DNA of 64,000 bases from Gonium pectorale (Eukaryota; Chlorophyta; Chlorophyceae; Chlamydomonadales; Volvocaceae): positions 131,352-195,351 of the forward strand of contig LSYV01000075.1 of assembly GCA_001584585.1 (NCBI GenBank). The letters run 5' to 3'. Position numbers and translations under genes: made by a program. This document shows positions 37,462-49,152 of the stretch, piece after piece. The notes under the pieces are model-generated. The model did not search any database, was not told the origin of the DNA, and saw only the letters and a list, made by a program, of their open reading frames with translations. Every line of letters starts with the position of its first letter. The first letter of the stretch is position 1.

Positions 37462-38218
37462 AGAGCGTCGCCGCACTAAGACCCGCACAAATAATCTGCA
37501 CCGCGATTTGTGCCACACGCCGATTTGACCCGTGCAGCATCTCTGCTACTCGCTTTCCTCACTTCTTCCCTTCCTCCTCCCCTGCCCGTCTGTTTCTCCT
37601 GCTGCGGACTGGCGATTCCAGAGTCTGACGCTCTCTGGCCAGGCGTCTCTGACGAACCCTGCGGGGAGCGCATGGGCTGGAGCAATGAGCAGGCAGCAGT
37701 AGCAAGCGGTCGGTTACCTATTGAGGATTTCCAGTGTGAGTGTGCTTCCGTGTGGTAGGCAGTTCCGCGGCCCGGCGCGGTCAGCCATAGATCGGAGGAC
37801 CCGCCGACCGGCCCTCGCATTCTTGCAGATTCTTTGGATCTTGTCCTGTTCGTGCGGTGAACACTAGTGCCTACCACTGAGCTGCGCGTCATCCATCCCG
37901 CTGAATGCTTGAGCATTTGCCCGCGAGCCCAGGGACGGCCTGTTGGGTGTCTGGATGGCCCTTGGCTTTAGTTGCATGCAGCCGGCTGCGCTGCGTCAGC
38001 GGCTCGTCGGCGGTCACGTGCAACACAACAGCATGGCGGTGTACTTGGTCATGCGTCGCGCATTAATACTTGTCACTCGGATTTGCGCTGACGGCGTCGG
38101 AACCTAGGGCTGTGCGAGCTGCGAAGCAGCAACGTCGTCGGCTTACGCGCGTCACGGTCCGCCAGTCGTGCCGTGTTGGAGGACTGCTGAGCGGGATTGG
38201 CCTAGAGCCCTTACTCTT

Positions 38219-38248
38219 TCTGTATGTGTGTATGTGTATGTGTATGTT
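38219..38248. repeat. TG/TATG microsatellite
   Basis: Short run of alternating tgtatg and tgtg units in the intergenic region downstream of kinase B. Confidence 0.8.
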
Positions 38249-40453
38249 GCTTACTGACGTGCGCCGGCTTCTGCGGAGCGGACGCTCACTAGAGTGGGGT
38301 GAGAGGGCCCTGAGCATGTCAGCGCTCTCAGTGCTCAGCGCGGTTCTGTGCATACATGTCCCGTCCCCTGGCTCTAAGAGCACAACAGAACTCGTCCTAC
38401 TGTGCTACTTATGACACGCACTTGTGTGCGGTGTTGATCATCTAGCGGGCCCGTACCTCTCCATATTGCCATGAGACTCCACGCTGGTCGATATCTACGC
38501 CCTGTGACTGTGGGTGCCGCGGTCAGGTGCAAGAGCCTAAGGCAGTTGGCCCCTCGGTCGGGCAAGGTGCAAGGCTGGTCTTTGTTCGGTAGGGTGAAGC
38601 CTGTGAGCACGGTGGCCGGAAAGGGCACCGCGGGTGCTGCCCGCAAGACGTGGTTTGTTATGAGTGTTACCCCTTCGCGGGCGCCTGGTTGGTGCTTTCA
38701 ACTCTTGTCCGCAAAGGTGTTTAAGCAGGTGCTAGGTGGTTGGTACACATAACAACACTGATAGTTGAGGCCATGGCTCATGGCCCACAGTCACATCCAG
38801 TTCGTGCCGTCGTATCGGGGAGGAATCTGCAGAATTGTGGGTATGTGTCGAGGCATAGAATTTGCTGGGCGTATGCCGGGCGCCGTGCGCTGCGGCTGGT
38901 CACGTAGGGCTCGCCGTCGGTGCATAGTCTCGAAGCAATGCTGCGCAGCGTACAGCCTGTGTCTACGGGTCATGTCTACGGCTGTGTCGGGTATATCGTG
39001 TTTCTGTGCTTTCATGTGTCGAAGTGTAGGGGTGTGCGCAAGGCGCCTTGTCCATTCCCACATTGCAGTCACTGGGGCAGCTGTGTGGTGGCCTGGTGAC
39101 CGTGGTGGCACTGCAGACAGATGACCCTTGAGTGCATGTGCGCGGCGCATGCGGTGTGTGCTGTGGTTGGGCACTTCGTATGATCATCGCACCCAAGGGC
39201 AAAGGGCGTCCGCGAGGCGATACTTGACACCGGACACTACTGATGACGTGCCAGGCCGCGGGCCGCCCCTTTAACGCGCCAGGCGGCATTGGTTACTGGA
39301 AAGACGCGTTTTGAGCGGGCTGTCGAGGCCATTGAGAAGTGCCGTGGGGACAAGGAGTGCCCGCTGACCGTTCCTTTGCTGCTGCTCTGATCACTCCCCA
39401 GGACATGATGTGACGCGGATCGGATAGGGGCTCAGCGCGGCCGTCTGAAGCTTGGATGTTACCCGGGTGCTACCGTTAGTTCTCGTAAGCACTCCAGGGC
39501 GACCCGCATGGTGACACCCCGCGCCAAGCAACTATGATGATTCTAGCAACTAAAATGATCTGTATGGCAGGTCGTCGTTTCCGGCGTGCTGTTTGGACTT
39601 GCGATAGCGACCGGGCTGTCAGGATGCTGGGGGCTAGTCCTAGTCGGTGAGGAATCGGGATGCGTGCCTGATTGCGTTGTCTGTAATAGGAGTACTATGA
39701 GGCAGGTGAGGGCCAGTTCCCCTCATCGGCAGCACCCGGCCGCAAAGCGCCGACGCACGCGGATGCGGCACTGAAAGTTGCCGAAGCGGGCAATCCAAGC
39801 TACTGTAGCGAAGCCAACTAAGGACACGCACGCGGTCAGTAAGAGAGCAGGACTGCGCCAGCTGTCTCAGCATTGGGTAAAAAGCCAGCTAGTGCAGACC
39901 CATCTGGCAGGGGATGGCGTTGACCCTGGCCTGTTCTGTTGTCTCGATTTTTGGCCCAAGCCCGCAGCCCCTGCTAGCCCCGCATTACCGCCCCACCCCC
40001 ATCGCGCAGGCGGCCACTTGCGTCCAGGTCGTGAGGACGTGGCGCGGATGGCGCGCGATATGCACCACCGCGCGCCGGAGGGGCTGCTGGCTCTGGTGGA
40101 TTGTGCGGGCCGCTGCGGATAGGGCGCGCATGGCGGATCCGTCGATGTGGCGACTGGCGAGGGTTGTCAACCAGTCAACGCCTTTGGGCTCACTACTGGG
40201 GACGGGCTGGATGCTACGGCGTGTTGGCCACGCAGCTCGTGCCTCCGGTGGGGGCTTCGGCCAAAGGCGCACGCGTTGGTGATGTCTGGGGCACTCTGGA
40301 GCGAGGAATGAAACCGCGGAACAACAATGCTCCACGAGCGGAGCGTGGCAGCGTGCTAATCCCCGACTATCTTCAATTGGGGCAATTCTTTCGGCCATTT
40401 TCGGCCGGACGTGAAGCTCGACAAGGTTTTGCGTCCGGGGACGCCCTTCGGGT

Positions 40454-40499
40454 GGGCGTTCTTCGTCCGCTCCGTAGGCGGAGCTGACGAAGAACGCCC
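40454..40499. repeat. Long perfect-arm hairpin
   Basis: The 14-base arms gggcgttcttcgtc and gacgaagaacgccc are exact reverse complements. They enclose a second stem gctccg/cggagc after one mismatch, with the loop tagg. A smaller palindrome (acgccc/gggcgt) overlaps just upstream at 40441-40459. The style resembles the dispersed palindromic repeats common in volvocine organelle genomes, or the end of a small mobile element; neither is proven. Confidence 0.85.
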
Positions 40500-40580
40500 T
40501 TTCAGGAGCTGGGTTTTCGTTTAAGCACCCCCTCTTCCGGCCCCCGCTGTTCGTTTGGGCCCGCCCCATAAGAGGTTTTT

Positions 40581-40627
40581 TTTGGGGAAAAACGATACCC
40601 CCTTTTTGGGGGAAAAACGATACCCCC
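40581..40627. repeat. Tandem pair around aaaaacgatacccc
   Basis: Two adjacent near-identical units, each T-run, G-run, aaaaacgat, then a C-run, about 80 bases right of the hairpin. The G-run and C-run of each unit can pair, so each unit is itself a weak inverted repeat. Confidence 0.8.
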
Positions 40628-42314
40628 TAGCCTTTTGTGCTAAACCCGTCCGCAAACTAGCGCGAAGCCGAGGCGCCCCCCCCCCCCCACCACACACATA
40701 GGGATAGCTGCGCTAGCATGCACTGTGTTCAGCAGAGTTCAGCTTCGGGCTGGTCGCTGGCGGAGTTCCGTGCGAGCTCGCCAACTCTGATGTGTGTGTG
40801 CCTACGTGCATGCAGGCCGGGAGGGATCAGGGTAAGCGTCCGGGCCTGCCACGTATGAAGGGCTCTAAGTCTCCGTGCGTACTGTAATGGCTAGCTTGCT
40901 CGTGCACCCCGCGCAGGTTTCTCCCGCCGGCCACAGGTTGGCAACCTGGCCGCAGACGGCGGCCCTTTGTGGTACCGCCATTGTGCCGCAAGGCAACGCT
41001 TTCCGGTGGGTCTTGTGGGTAATAGGCAAGCCGTTGCGGCATAGAGTTTAAATCTCGTCCCGCACAACGCCTGCTATTGTAACGGATTACCGTACTTGGA
41101 TCCACATCACATGCGGATGAATGCTTTTTTTTCTGGATGCTTGGATCGCCTGGATGTCATCTCAGGATTGAAGGCGAAGAGCACGTGGAGGAACAAAGGT
41201 TCCTATACCGCCGACATAAAGAAACATGGCAAGTAAGGCGGGCGTTCCCACCGCATGCTGTGATCCGTTCTAGCAAGTTTCCTCTCATTAGCACTTCCGG
41301 TATACCTGGTGCATGTGCCTCCACTATAAAGGTCTGCCGGATGTTTCCGCAAGTGGACTATCCGGTCAGCTCGCGCCGTACCGTGTGGCACCAACGTACC
41401 AACCGTACCAACGAGTGTTTGGGTGCGCACCTTGTCGGCCCAGGACAACCATACACATACAAGAAGCACCAGGTGAGGAGTGCGCACACCCTGTTCGTGC
41501 CGCGTCATGCGCACCCATCCAGCCTTATCAGATTAGCCGTGCGTACGACTTTGCGGTGCAGTACGGTTACGGGCATGCGGGTAGGGGAGGACCACGACAA
41601 TGTGCAAGGTGGTGCGTCCCCAAAGCAGTCGATGGACGCTTCAGCGCCATACTCAGACCCAGGCATCCCGCCACTCGCTTGATCTACCCTACCCCATCCT
41701 CACCCCGTGTGGGGGATAGAAGGGGAAGAACAGAGACAGGGTAGGCTACCTCTATGGCCATGCACACTCCAAGGCGCGACGTTTCCAATGTGGCCCCGGT
41801 TACAAGGCATGGCTGAGGGATGTCCTTGCCGGGCACATTACGTCGCTGCTTACCGATCACCTGTCCAACACGGCACCCGATGCAATGGGCCCATGCCCGT
41901 ACCGGTACTTCACATCCTTGCCCAGTGACAAACTGCGCCGCGGCAGCGCCCTGCCCGAATCCCATTTGGAGGGGGTGCAGGCCGTGTGCAGCCGGAGTGG
42001 GGCCGCGGCGGGGCAGGGCCCCGCTGTATGGCGGACGCCGGGCCCCAGGCACACGCTCGTTCAGTTGGCCCCAGCCGCGCAGCTCCACGGCGCCAGGCAC
42101 CCAGGCTGCAGCGGCACCGCGCCGGAAGGTCCCGATGCCCGGCCTGTCGCAGCGCGCCTGTCTTACCACAAGCAAGTTAGCACATGCGCACGAGACCGCA
42201 AACGGCCAGGCCTCGTCGCAGACGTTCGCGAGCCGACGATACTTTCTATGCCGCGGTTTAGATTCCGCAGAGGTCCACGGCCAGATTCCTCCCGGATCGC
42301 TCGCCCAAACCAGT

Positions 42315-43988
42315 TCAGGCGCAGTCCTTGGTGCCTATCCGGAAGGCAACCGCGTCCGAGCGGCTCCGCACCTTGAGCTCCTCCTTCGTGATCTTGTAGT
42401 ACTGCACGGCCGGCGGCGGGGCACGAGTTCCGGACAGGTCACCAGTCAAACGCGGGATGCGCCCATCGTGGGCCCGGGTGCGGAGAGTGAACCATCCTTA
42501 ACCATGCCCAAACGTAGGGACCGCAACCATGCGTGAACGACTCGCGTGCCCCAAGGAGCTTACCAACCACAGAGCAAAGGAGCCGCCGGCCTTCCCCAGT
42601 CCCCACGGACCTTGTCTATGAGCCCCGTGTCGGTTAGGCTAGCCAGCTCCGCTAGCGGCACTTGCGTGCCTCTTACTCGGGACTTGAGCGTTTCGAGCTG
42701 CACGGCGGCGGAAGGGCACAGCAAGAACCTCAAGGTGGGTCAACACCCCACTTGCCCCTTACGCCTCGGGGCCGGCCCCATGGGCTAGACAAATGTCCCC
42801 GCAAGGCAGGGCAGGGCAAGGCCGGGAGAGAGAAGACGCAGCTTGTCTGCGCCCTTTCTCGCCTCTCCGCCTGTAACCTTTCCACAGAAAAAAAAGCTTG
42901 AACGCGCCGACGAGTGACACCAAGGGCCCTAGCGCCCTATCCAAGCCCGTTATGCGCTTACGCACCTCCTTGACGCAGGCAAGCCGCAGAGCGCTCCACT
43001 GCGCGTGTCACAGGCGAAGAATGCACCCGCTGTCGGTGGGGTGTGCACGGTCCGCGCCATACCATGCCCCGGGGCACCCACCTCCTCGGGTTTGCAGTCG
43101 AACCGCGCCAGCAGCAGGGCCGTGCTGTCGTCGTTGATGCCGTTGCGCTTGAACGACTCGGCAACCTGCAGGGGAACGGCGTCATGGCAGCTGCATGAAG
43201 ACAGAATGCCTCCGGAGTATCGGCGCTCGGCCCGGAGAGACCCCGCTGTGAGTACATGGGCGTGGCCTTGCAAACAAGCCCCGGAGGAGGTAGGGTGAGT
43301 GGCTGCCAGCGATGCGGGCGAGGAGCTTATATAGGGATCGAACGCCTGGCCGCCAGCACGCCGCCCAGGCCGCCATCTGCTCGGCGGGTCGCTGCCCCGT
43401 TCCCTGCCCTTGTGCGCCAAGAAAACAGCTGGCAGGGGGAAACCTTGGCCCGCAAGTCGCGGCCTCTCGGCTCACGTGCTTTGTCCCGCTCATGCCGTAG
43501 ATGAGCTCCGCGTGGAGCGTCTTGGTGGTCATGCGCCCCGAGGTCTCGGCCGCCAGGGCCCGGTGCGCCGCGAGCTGCACCGCGAAGGTATCAACCACCT
43601 GCAGGCCCCAAGCGGGGGGAGGGGCATTCCAAGCTTGCATGGGGTGGCGTCCTCGGGTGCCGAGCCGCCACTGATAGGGTATCCTGAGCGCCACGGGGCC
43701 GTTCCCGCGGCCCCTGTTTGTCAAGCTACTGACGTGATCCTTCCCCCTACCCACCAGAGCCGCGCCTCACCACGGCTGCGTTCATCAAGGCCACGTCGGG
43801 GCCGTCCGCCATGTTGGCGCGCAACTCCCTGCGGGCGGGCAGGGTGGCGGGTGACACTCAGACATGTTGTGCATGTGTTTTCAGACTACTGAGTATATTG
43901 CTTACTTCGCATTTGAAAAGTCTTTGAAGAGTGCGAGCGTCAGTGTGCGGCCAGGGTGCGTGTCAAACTCCAACACAAGCTCGGCCAT
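42315..43988 (-). CDS. TPRKB: KEOPS/EKC complex subunit TPRKB (CGI121 family)
   Basis: Six exons (minus): 43988-43906, 43828-43771, 43598-43476, 43165-43082, 42697-42611, 42401-42315; 522 nt, 173 residues, close to the usual 170-180. Cgi121/TPRKB binds the Bud32/PRPK kinase and supports the KEOPS complex that makes N6-threonylcarbamoyladenosine at position 37 of ANN-decoding tRNAs. The spliced order MAELVLEFDTHPGRTLTLAL, LRANMADGPDVALMNAAV, VVDTFAVQLAAHRALAA, TKTLHAELIYGMSGTKHVAE, SFKRNGINDDSTALLLARF, then YYKITKEEL and a C-terminal AFRIGTKDCA follows the family throughout, including the Leu/Lys-rich mid-region before YYKI. The last two exons are the least conserved but keep the phase. The gene is divergent from MENE. 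Confidence 0.9.
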
Positions 43989-44175
43989 AGCGATAAGAGT
44001 CCGATTGAGTACCTTTCACGGTTACTAGCAGCGGACATTAGGAGGAAGAGCCGTGCGTGCGGCGGCCGTGTTCCGTCCTGGCTCGTCCCGCGGGTGACTG
44101 TTGTGCTCCCACGGAAGGTGCAGCAAGTGCGTTATGATAGCAGCGTTGTAGCTGAAGATTAACACGATCTATGCC
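43989..44175. promoter_or_regulatory. Candidate bidirectional promoter, TPRKB and MENE
   Basis: 187 bp lie between the two divergent start codons. An ATG at 44171, five bases upstream of the MENE start and in another frame, could affect start choice. Confidence 0.55.
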
Positions 44176-47100
44176 ATGCAGGCAGCGCATCATATCTGCG
44201 CACCACTACTCTCCATCGCGCAGCAGGCGCCAGAGCGAAGCATCCTAATCGACGAGGCGGGATGCGCAACAGCACTATCGTCATCGAATGGAGCACAGCT
44301 GCTGCTCCGCGTTGCGCTGCTGGGGCGGGCGATTGCCACTTGCCTCGCCATCCCGCCCGGCAGAGTCGTCATGCTCGTCGCGCAGGCCGGTGGAGCAATG
44401 ATGGAGAGCATGCTCGGGGTCCTCGACGCGGGCTGTATTTTGTGCCCGGTCAACTGGCGCTGGTCTGTGCAGGAGGTGGCGGAGGCGATGAGCCGCCTGT
44501 CGCCCGCGCTCGTCCTCTTTGACGCCCCATGCGCGGACCTAACACAGCGGTCTGTCGCGACGATGGCAGCTTCACGGCAGTCGGGTGCCTCGCCGGCGGC
44601 TGAGCTGCCCCGAACGTGTCTCATAGACCACTGGCAGCGGCCGCCGCAGGCCGCGGCCAGCAGCACCTCTCCCACCTGCTCCTCGCATGCGGCTGGCCCC
44701 TTCCCTACAACCAGCGCCCTCCTCAACGCGGCCGCCGCCGGCGCCGCCGGTGCTGCCGCAGCAGGCTGCTCCGCGCCAGGCCCGGCCACGCCTGTGCCTG
44801 CTTCCCAGCATGGGCGGCCGCCGCAGCACCCGCACGCGCCCGCCCCCCCGCACCCACCACCGCCTCCACATCCACCGCAGCCACAGCTGCAGCTGCTGGC
44901 CCCGGCCTGCGGCACCGCCCTGATCGTCTTCACGTCCGGCACCACCGCCGCGCCCAAGGCCGTGGCGCTGAGCCATGCCTCCTTTCACGCCCAGTCCCTC
45001 GCCAAGCTGGCCCTAGTCGGCTACAGCCCGGCCGACACCTACCTCCACCTTGCGCCGCTCTTCCACATCGGCGGCCTCTCCTCCGCCTTCGCGGCGCTCA
45101 TGGCCGGCTGCGCCCACGTGTTCCTGCCGCGCTTCGAGCCGGCGGCGGCGCTGGCGGTGGTGGCCCGCCGGCGCGTGACGGCGTTCATCGCCGTGCCGAC
45201 CATGCTGCAGGACCTGGCGGCGGCGGCGGCAGCAGCGGCGGAGGCGACGGCGGGGTCGATGGCGGGATCAACGGTGGGGCCGACGGCGGCGGCGTTCGGA
45301 GCGCCTGGAGCGGCCTGTGAGGCGGCTGGCGGGGCTGGCGACGGGGAGCCGCTGGTGCGGGCGCTACGCTGCGTGCAGCGAATCCTCGTGGGCGCTGGTG
45401 GGACGTCGCCCCGCCTCCAGGTGTGCAGTGCTGGGCCGGTGGTGGGGACAGGGGCGGGGAAGGGATCGGTATCTGGCATCTGAGGTGCATAGAGAGCGGA
45501 CAGCGGACAGGAATCGATGGCAGAACGCGTCCCCAATCTGCGGGTCTTTGGAGACAAGTGCTGTGACGACCGCTGGATTTCGTGTTCATCGAGGGGGGTT
45601 AACAAAGTCTCTGACGCGCAAGGAAGCGCTAGCGGCCCCACCCTTCATTTAGCTAGTGACTATGATCCACACGAGTCCATAATCATCTTAGGACATCCCC
45701 CCTTGCCGTTTCCCATTCCGTACACCCCCTTGCCGGTTCTGCTCCTGCGTCAGGACGCCGTGGCCCGTACTTTCCCGTACGCCGAGCTCATCTCCGCGTA
45801 CGGCATGACGGAGGCCTGCTCGTCCATGACCTTCCGCCACCTGCGCAGCCCCGCCGCCACCACCGGCGGCGGGGCGCATGCTGTCGCGTCGGCGGCGCAG
45901 CTGTGGGCGCCGACGGGGCCGCCTTCCACGACCGCCGTGGCGCCGGCCGCAGTGGCTGGTCTGGCGGCCGGCAGCGCTGTCTGCGTGGGGCTGCCGGGCC
46001 CCGGAGTCCAGATCCAGATCTCACCGATGGAGGGTCAGGACGCTGCCACCGTTCCCACCGCGACCGCGACCACTGGCACTGAAGGCCCGTCTGGGGGTGG
46101 TGCCCAGCAGGGGCCCGCGGTGGGCGAGGTGATGACCCGTGGGCCGCATGTGATGCGTGGCTACTGGCGGGACTCTGAAGCCACGGCAAAGGTGGGGATC
46201 CCCACAGCCGGGAGCGGTCTGGGATGCATGATTGGAATCGGTGGAGCGGCAGGCGGGAAGGCGACGACGGCGGGGCGGGGCGTCGGGACTGTTCCCCCTA
46301 TCTGACGGCAAGCAGCGGGGTGGCCGGCGGCAGGCGGCAGCGTAGCGGCGCACCCGAGGAGAGAGGGGAAGGCGTGCGTGCCAGCGGCGTACTTGATTGC
46401 ATTGCTTGGGAGAGGCAGCGCTGGGTCGGATCGTTTCGGGTGGGAGAGGGCAGCGCTTCCTGGCGTCGTCCCCGCTGGGCCCTCACCTTCCTGGCCTCCG
46501 TCCGCTTGCGTCGCTGGTATGCCCGCAGGCTCTGACGCCGGACGGCTGGCTGCGCACCGGCGACCTGGGCTTCCTGGCGGGCGACGGTGCGCTGTGGCTG
46601 CTGGGGCGGGCCAAGGACATGATCAAGAGCGGCGGAGAGAACGTGTTCGCGCCGCAGGTGGGCGGGTTGTGGGGGCGGTTGCCTGCATCACAGATGGTCC
46701 CTATTGCACTACAGGCGCCCAGCGTGTGTGTGTGTGTGAAGGTGGGGAGTGTAGGAGGCGAAACTTTCACGGTATCGTGAGGGGTGTGTGTTGAGCAGTG
46801 CTTTCAAGGACGGTTACATCCCCGCTGCTCGTGCCCCCCGCCCGCCCCTGCAGGTGGAGGCCGCGCTCACAAGCCACCCCGCCGTGGCCGCCGCGGCGGT
46901 TGTGGGCCTGCCGGACGAGAGGCTGGGCGAGCAGGTGCACAGGGGAGCCGCGGCGGGCGCCCGTAGACCGACGCCGCGCGGTTGCGCGGGGCCGGGGGCG
47001 GGGCGGGGCGGGCAGCAGTGTTTGTCGTGCATTGTGCTCCCCTGCACGCCGGTACGCGCCTGCTGCGGCCTGCCCATCTAGCCGCATGTTCGATGGGGGA

Positions 47101-47631
47101 TGCGGTGGGGGGAGGGTGGCGGTGCTGGCGGCGCCTGGCGTCCGCGCAGCCACCGCCCTCCCGGCAGCACATCTACGTCGCTGCACGGCGTTGTGTTCGT
47201 GTGTGCTGCCGTACGACAAGGCGGTACGGTTGGTTCACGTGCCCTGGCTTTCCCCGCCCAACCCCGGACCGCAGGTGGCGGCGCTGTTGGTGCTGCGGGA
47301 CGGCTGGTCCTTCGATGGGCCCACACTGGCGGCGCCGCACGAGGGGGCGCCGTACGCAGGAGATGGAGGCCAGGGCGGCAGCGGCAGCGCCGCCGCCGTC
47401 CCAGGCGAGGCCCGAGGCATCTCGCTGGCGGCCCTGCAGGCGCACTGCCGGGCGCAGGGCCTGGCGGGCTTCCGGCTGCCCCGCTTCGCGGCGGCGCAGC
47501 GGGGGCCGCTGCCCGCCAACAGCAGCGGCAAGGTGCAGAAGCCGCGCGTGCGGGAGCTCCTGGCGGCGCTGCGAGCCGGCGCGCTGGCGGGGGACGCGGC
47601 GAGCGGGTCGTCCGTGCGCAGCCGGTTATGA
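44176..47631 (+). CDS. MENE: o-Succinylbenzoate-CoA ligase, MENE/AAE14 type
   Basis: Five exons, all phase 0: 44176-45420, 45754-46191, 46529-46657, 46854-46934, 47275-47631; 2250 nt, 749 residues. It activates o-succinylbenzoate with ATP and CoA in phylloquinone synthesis, needed for photosystem I. ANL-superfamily motifs: FTSGTTAAPKA (from residue 252), YGMTEACSS (431-439), WLRTGDLGF (568-576), GRAKDMIKSGGEN (587-599) and NSSGKVQK (about 713-720) with the C-terminal catalytic Lys. HIGGLSS and QSLAKLALVGYS are particularly close to plant AAE14. It is about 190 residues longer than Arabidopsis AAE14, because of low-complexity inserts: a His/Pro-rich stretch before the first motif, Ala-rich runs near 45220-45300, and an insert after YGMTEACSS. 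The final residues SRL form a PTS1 signal, implying peroxisomal import. Other acyl-CoA ligases are less likely given the motif match. Confidence 0.9.
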
Positions 47632-48550
47632 GGCCTGAACGCACAGTGTGTTGGGTTGGGTCGGGGGCTTCCGCATGCGCGCAACTGTGGCGTCCGCTGG
47701 AAACCTCGCGCTCCCGCGTGCTGCGGTACACCCGTGATTGCACTTGGCGGCGCACGCCATGCTTTTCGAACATGGCGGGGGTGATAGGGAAATGGCGGCT
47801 GCTTCCCTCACAGATGGACCGTGCCGCTGCATAGAATTTGAACGCGATTTATGCACTCACGAAATGCAGTTATATAGCCGTGTGAAAAGACCATTCTGAA
47901 GCTGTAGTGTCTGGCTGAGCCGGGGCTGCGCAAGCGAGTGCCGAGTGTGCAGTACGCAGCGCCCGCTGAGGCTCGTGCTAACAACACTACTTTACATGCG
48001 CAGAGGCGGCACCATGCCTGGTGCGGCCTTCGCAAAAGCCGTCGCGCCCTACCGTACGCGGCTGCAATGCGAAGCAGCAGATGTATGGGGTGCAAGGCCA
48101 CACGCTTTGGCGCCGAGGTGTGCCGGATTGACAACAATGGGCCCCTACGGCGTCCCCGATTGTACGGCCACACGTCTGCGTCTGTCTCGTTTTCTTCCGA
48201 CTGACCGATGCCATGCATTTCGGGTCTTCTGCGGTACTCGGCAGTACATCCCAAGGCCCGAACCTGACACCCTGCCCCACCGCAACACCACCGTAGCCCG
48301 CGATGCGAGGACCCAGGGTCGCGCAGACGCGGCTGACTATCGCCCTACTACTCCAACTTGCCTTGATGCGCACCAGCTCTGGCCCTGCACACTGAAAGCA
48401 GCGCGTGGCTCCGGCCATAGGCCCGCAGCGCAAACGCCAGTCACATGCCCCGCGGGTCCGTTTTGGCTGCGCCGCGCGCGCCCGCCAGCCGCCAGTCCAG
48501 CAAGGCGGCTTGAGCCATTGGCCTACAGCCGGCAATCTCATGATGCTAAA

Positions 48551-48740
48551 ACCCATATACACGCTTCCTGCGAAACTCAAAGCCTGGCTCGGGGGCGCCC
48601 AGTACGCCAGTGTGCGTCAGCGCGCCGTTAGCGTGCCCCTGCCGCCTCCTACCGCAGTTAGTGCGTGTCGCACCCAGTACACGCTTCCTGCGAACCTCCA
48701 TATCCCCGGCTCGAGGACGCCCGTGCGGCTCCGTCAAGCG
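48551..48740. repeat. Imperfect direct duplication, about 65 bp, 120-bp period
   Basis: The 17-base word tacacgcttcctgcgaa occurs at 48558 and again at 48678. Looser similarity continues rightwards (ctcgggggcgccc versus ctcgaggacgccc). Confidence 0.7.
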
Positions 48741-49038
48741 CCTATGACGGCGTGCCGCCCAGCGCCTTCCTTCCCACCGCTCCACCGTGCTTGAAGGCCG
48801 CTTGCACCCCACTGACCCGACGTGCCGTGGCCAGCTGCTCATCGCCCCCTTCCGATAATCCCCCCGCTGCCGCCTGCATCCATCCCACGGTACCAACGCG
48901 GCCGCCCCTCCACCGGATTTCTTCCCAGCATGTCTGCCCCGTCGTCGATCAGCAGTCTCACGAGCCCCGCGGCCGCCCCAAAGCCTCTCGACTGCCCACC
49001 CGCCGTCCGGCGGCGCACGCAACCGCACCTAGCTCCCC

Positions 49039-49105
49039 NNNNNNNNNNNNNNNNNNNNNNNNNNNNNNNNNNNNNNNNNNNNNNNNNNNNNNNNNNNNNN
49101 NNNNN
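49039..49105. other. Assembly gap (67 N) flanked by an 18-bp direct repeat
   Basis: The 18 bases aaccgcacctagctcccc immediately before the gap (49021-49038) reappear immediately after it (49106-49123). It lies in the PSMA7 3' flank and does not touch coding sequence. Confidence 0.98.
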
Positions 49106-49152
49106 AACCGCACCTAGCTCCCCATCGGTCCCAACCGCTTCGCATCGGCCGC

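Larger units (their letters stand above)
37462..42314. other. Gene-poor stretch between kinase B and TPRKB
   Basis: No gene is supported. It contains the kinase B 3' UTR, a TGTATG-type microsatellite at about 38219-38248, a long hairpin at 40454-40499, a tandem pair at 40581-40627, and TTACA at 41800-41804 (TGTAA on the minus strand, about 510 bases past the TPRKB stop). A 93-residue frame at 38471-38752 has no supporting features. Confidence 0.5.
47632..49152. other. Convergent 3' intergenic stretch, MENE and PSMA7
   Basis: MENE ends on the left and PSMA7 ends on the right, so this segment holds both 3' UTRs. It contains an imperfect direct duplication (48551-48740) and the second N-gap (49039-49105). 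No gene is supported. Confidence 0.55.
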
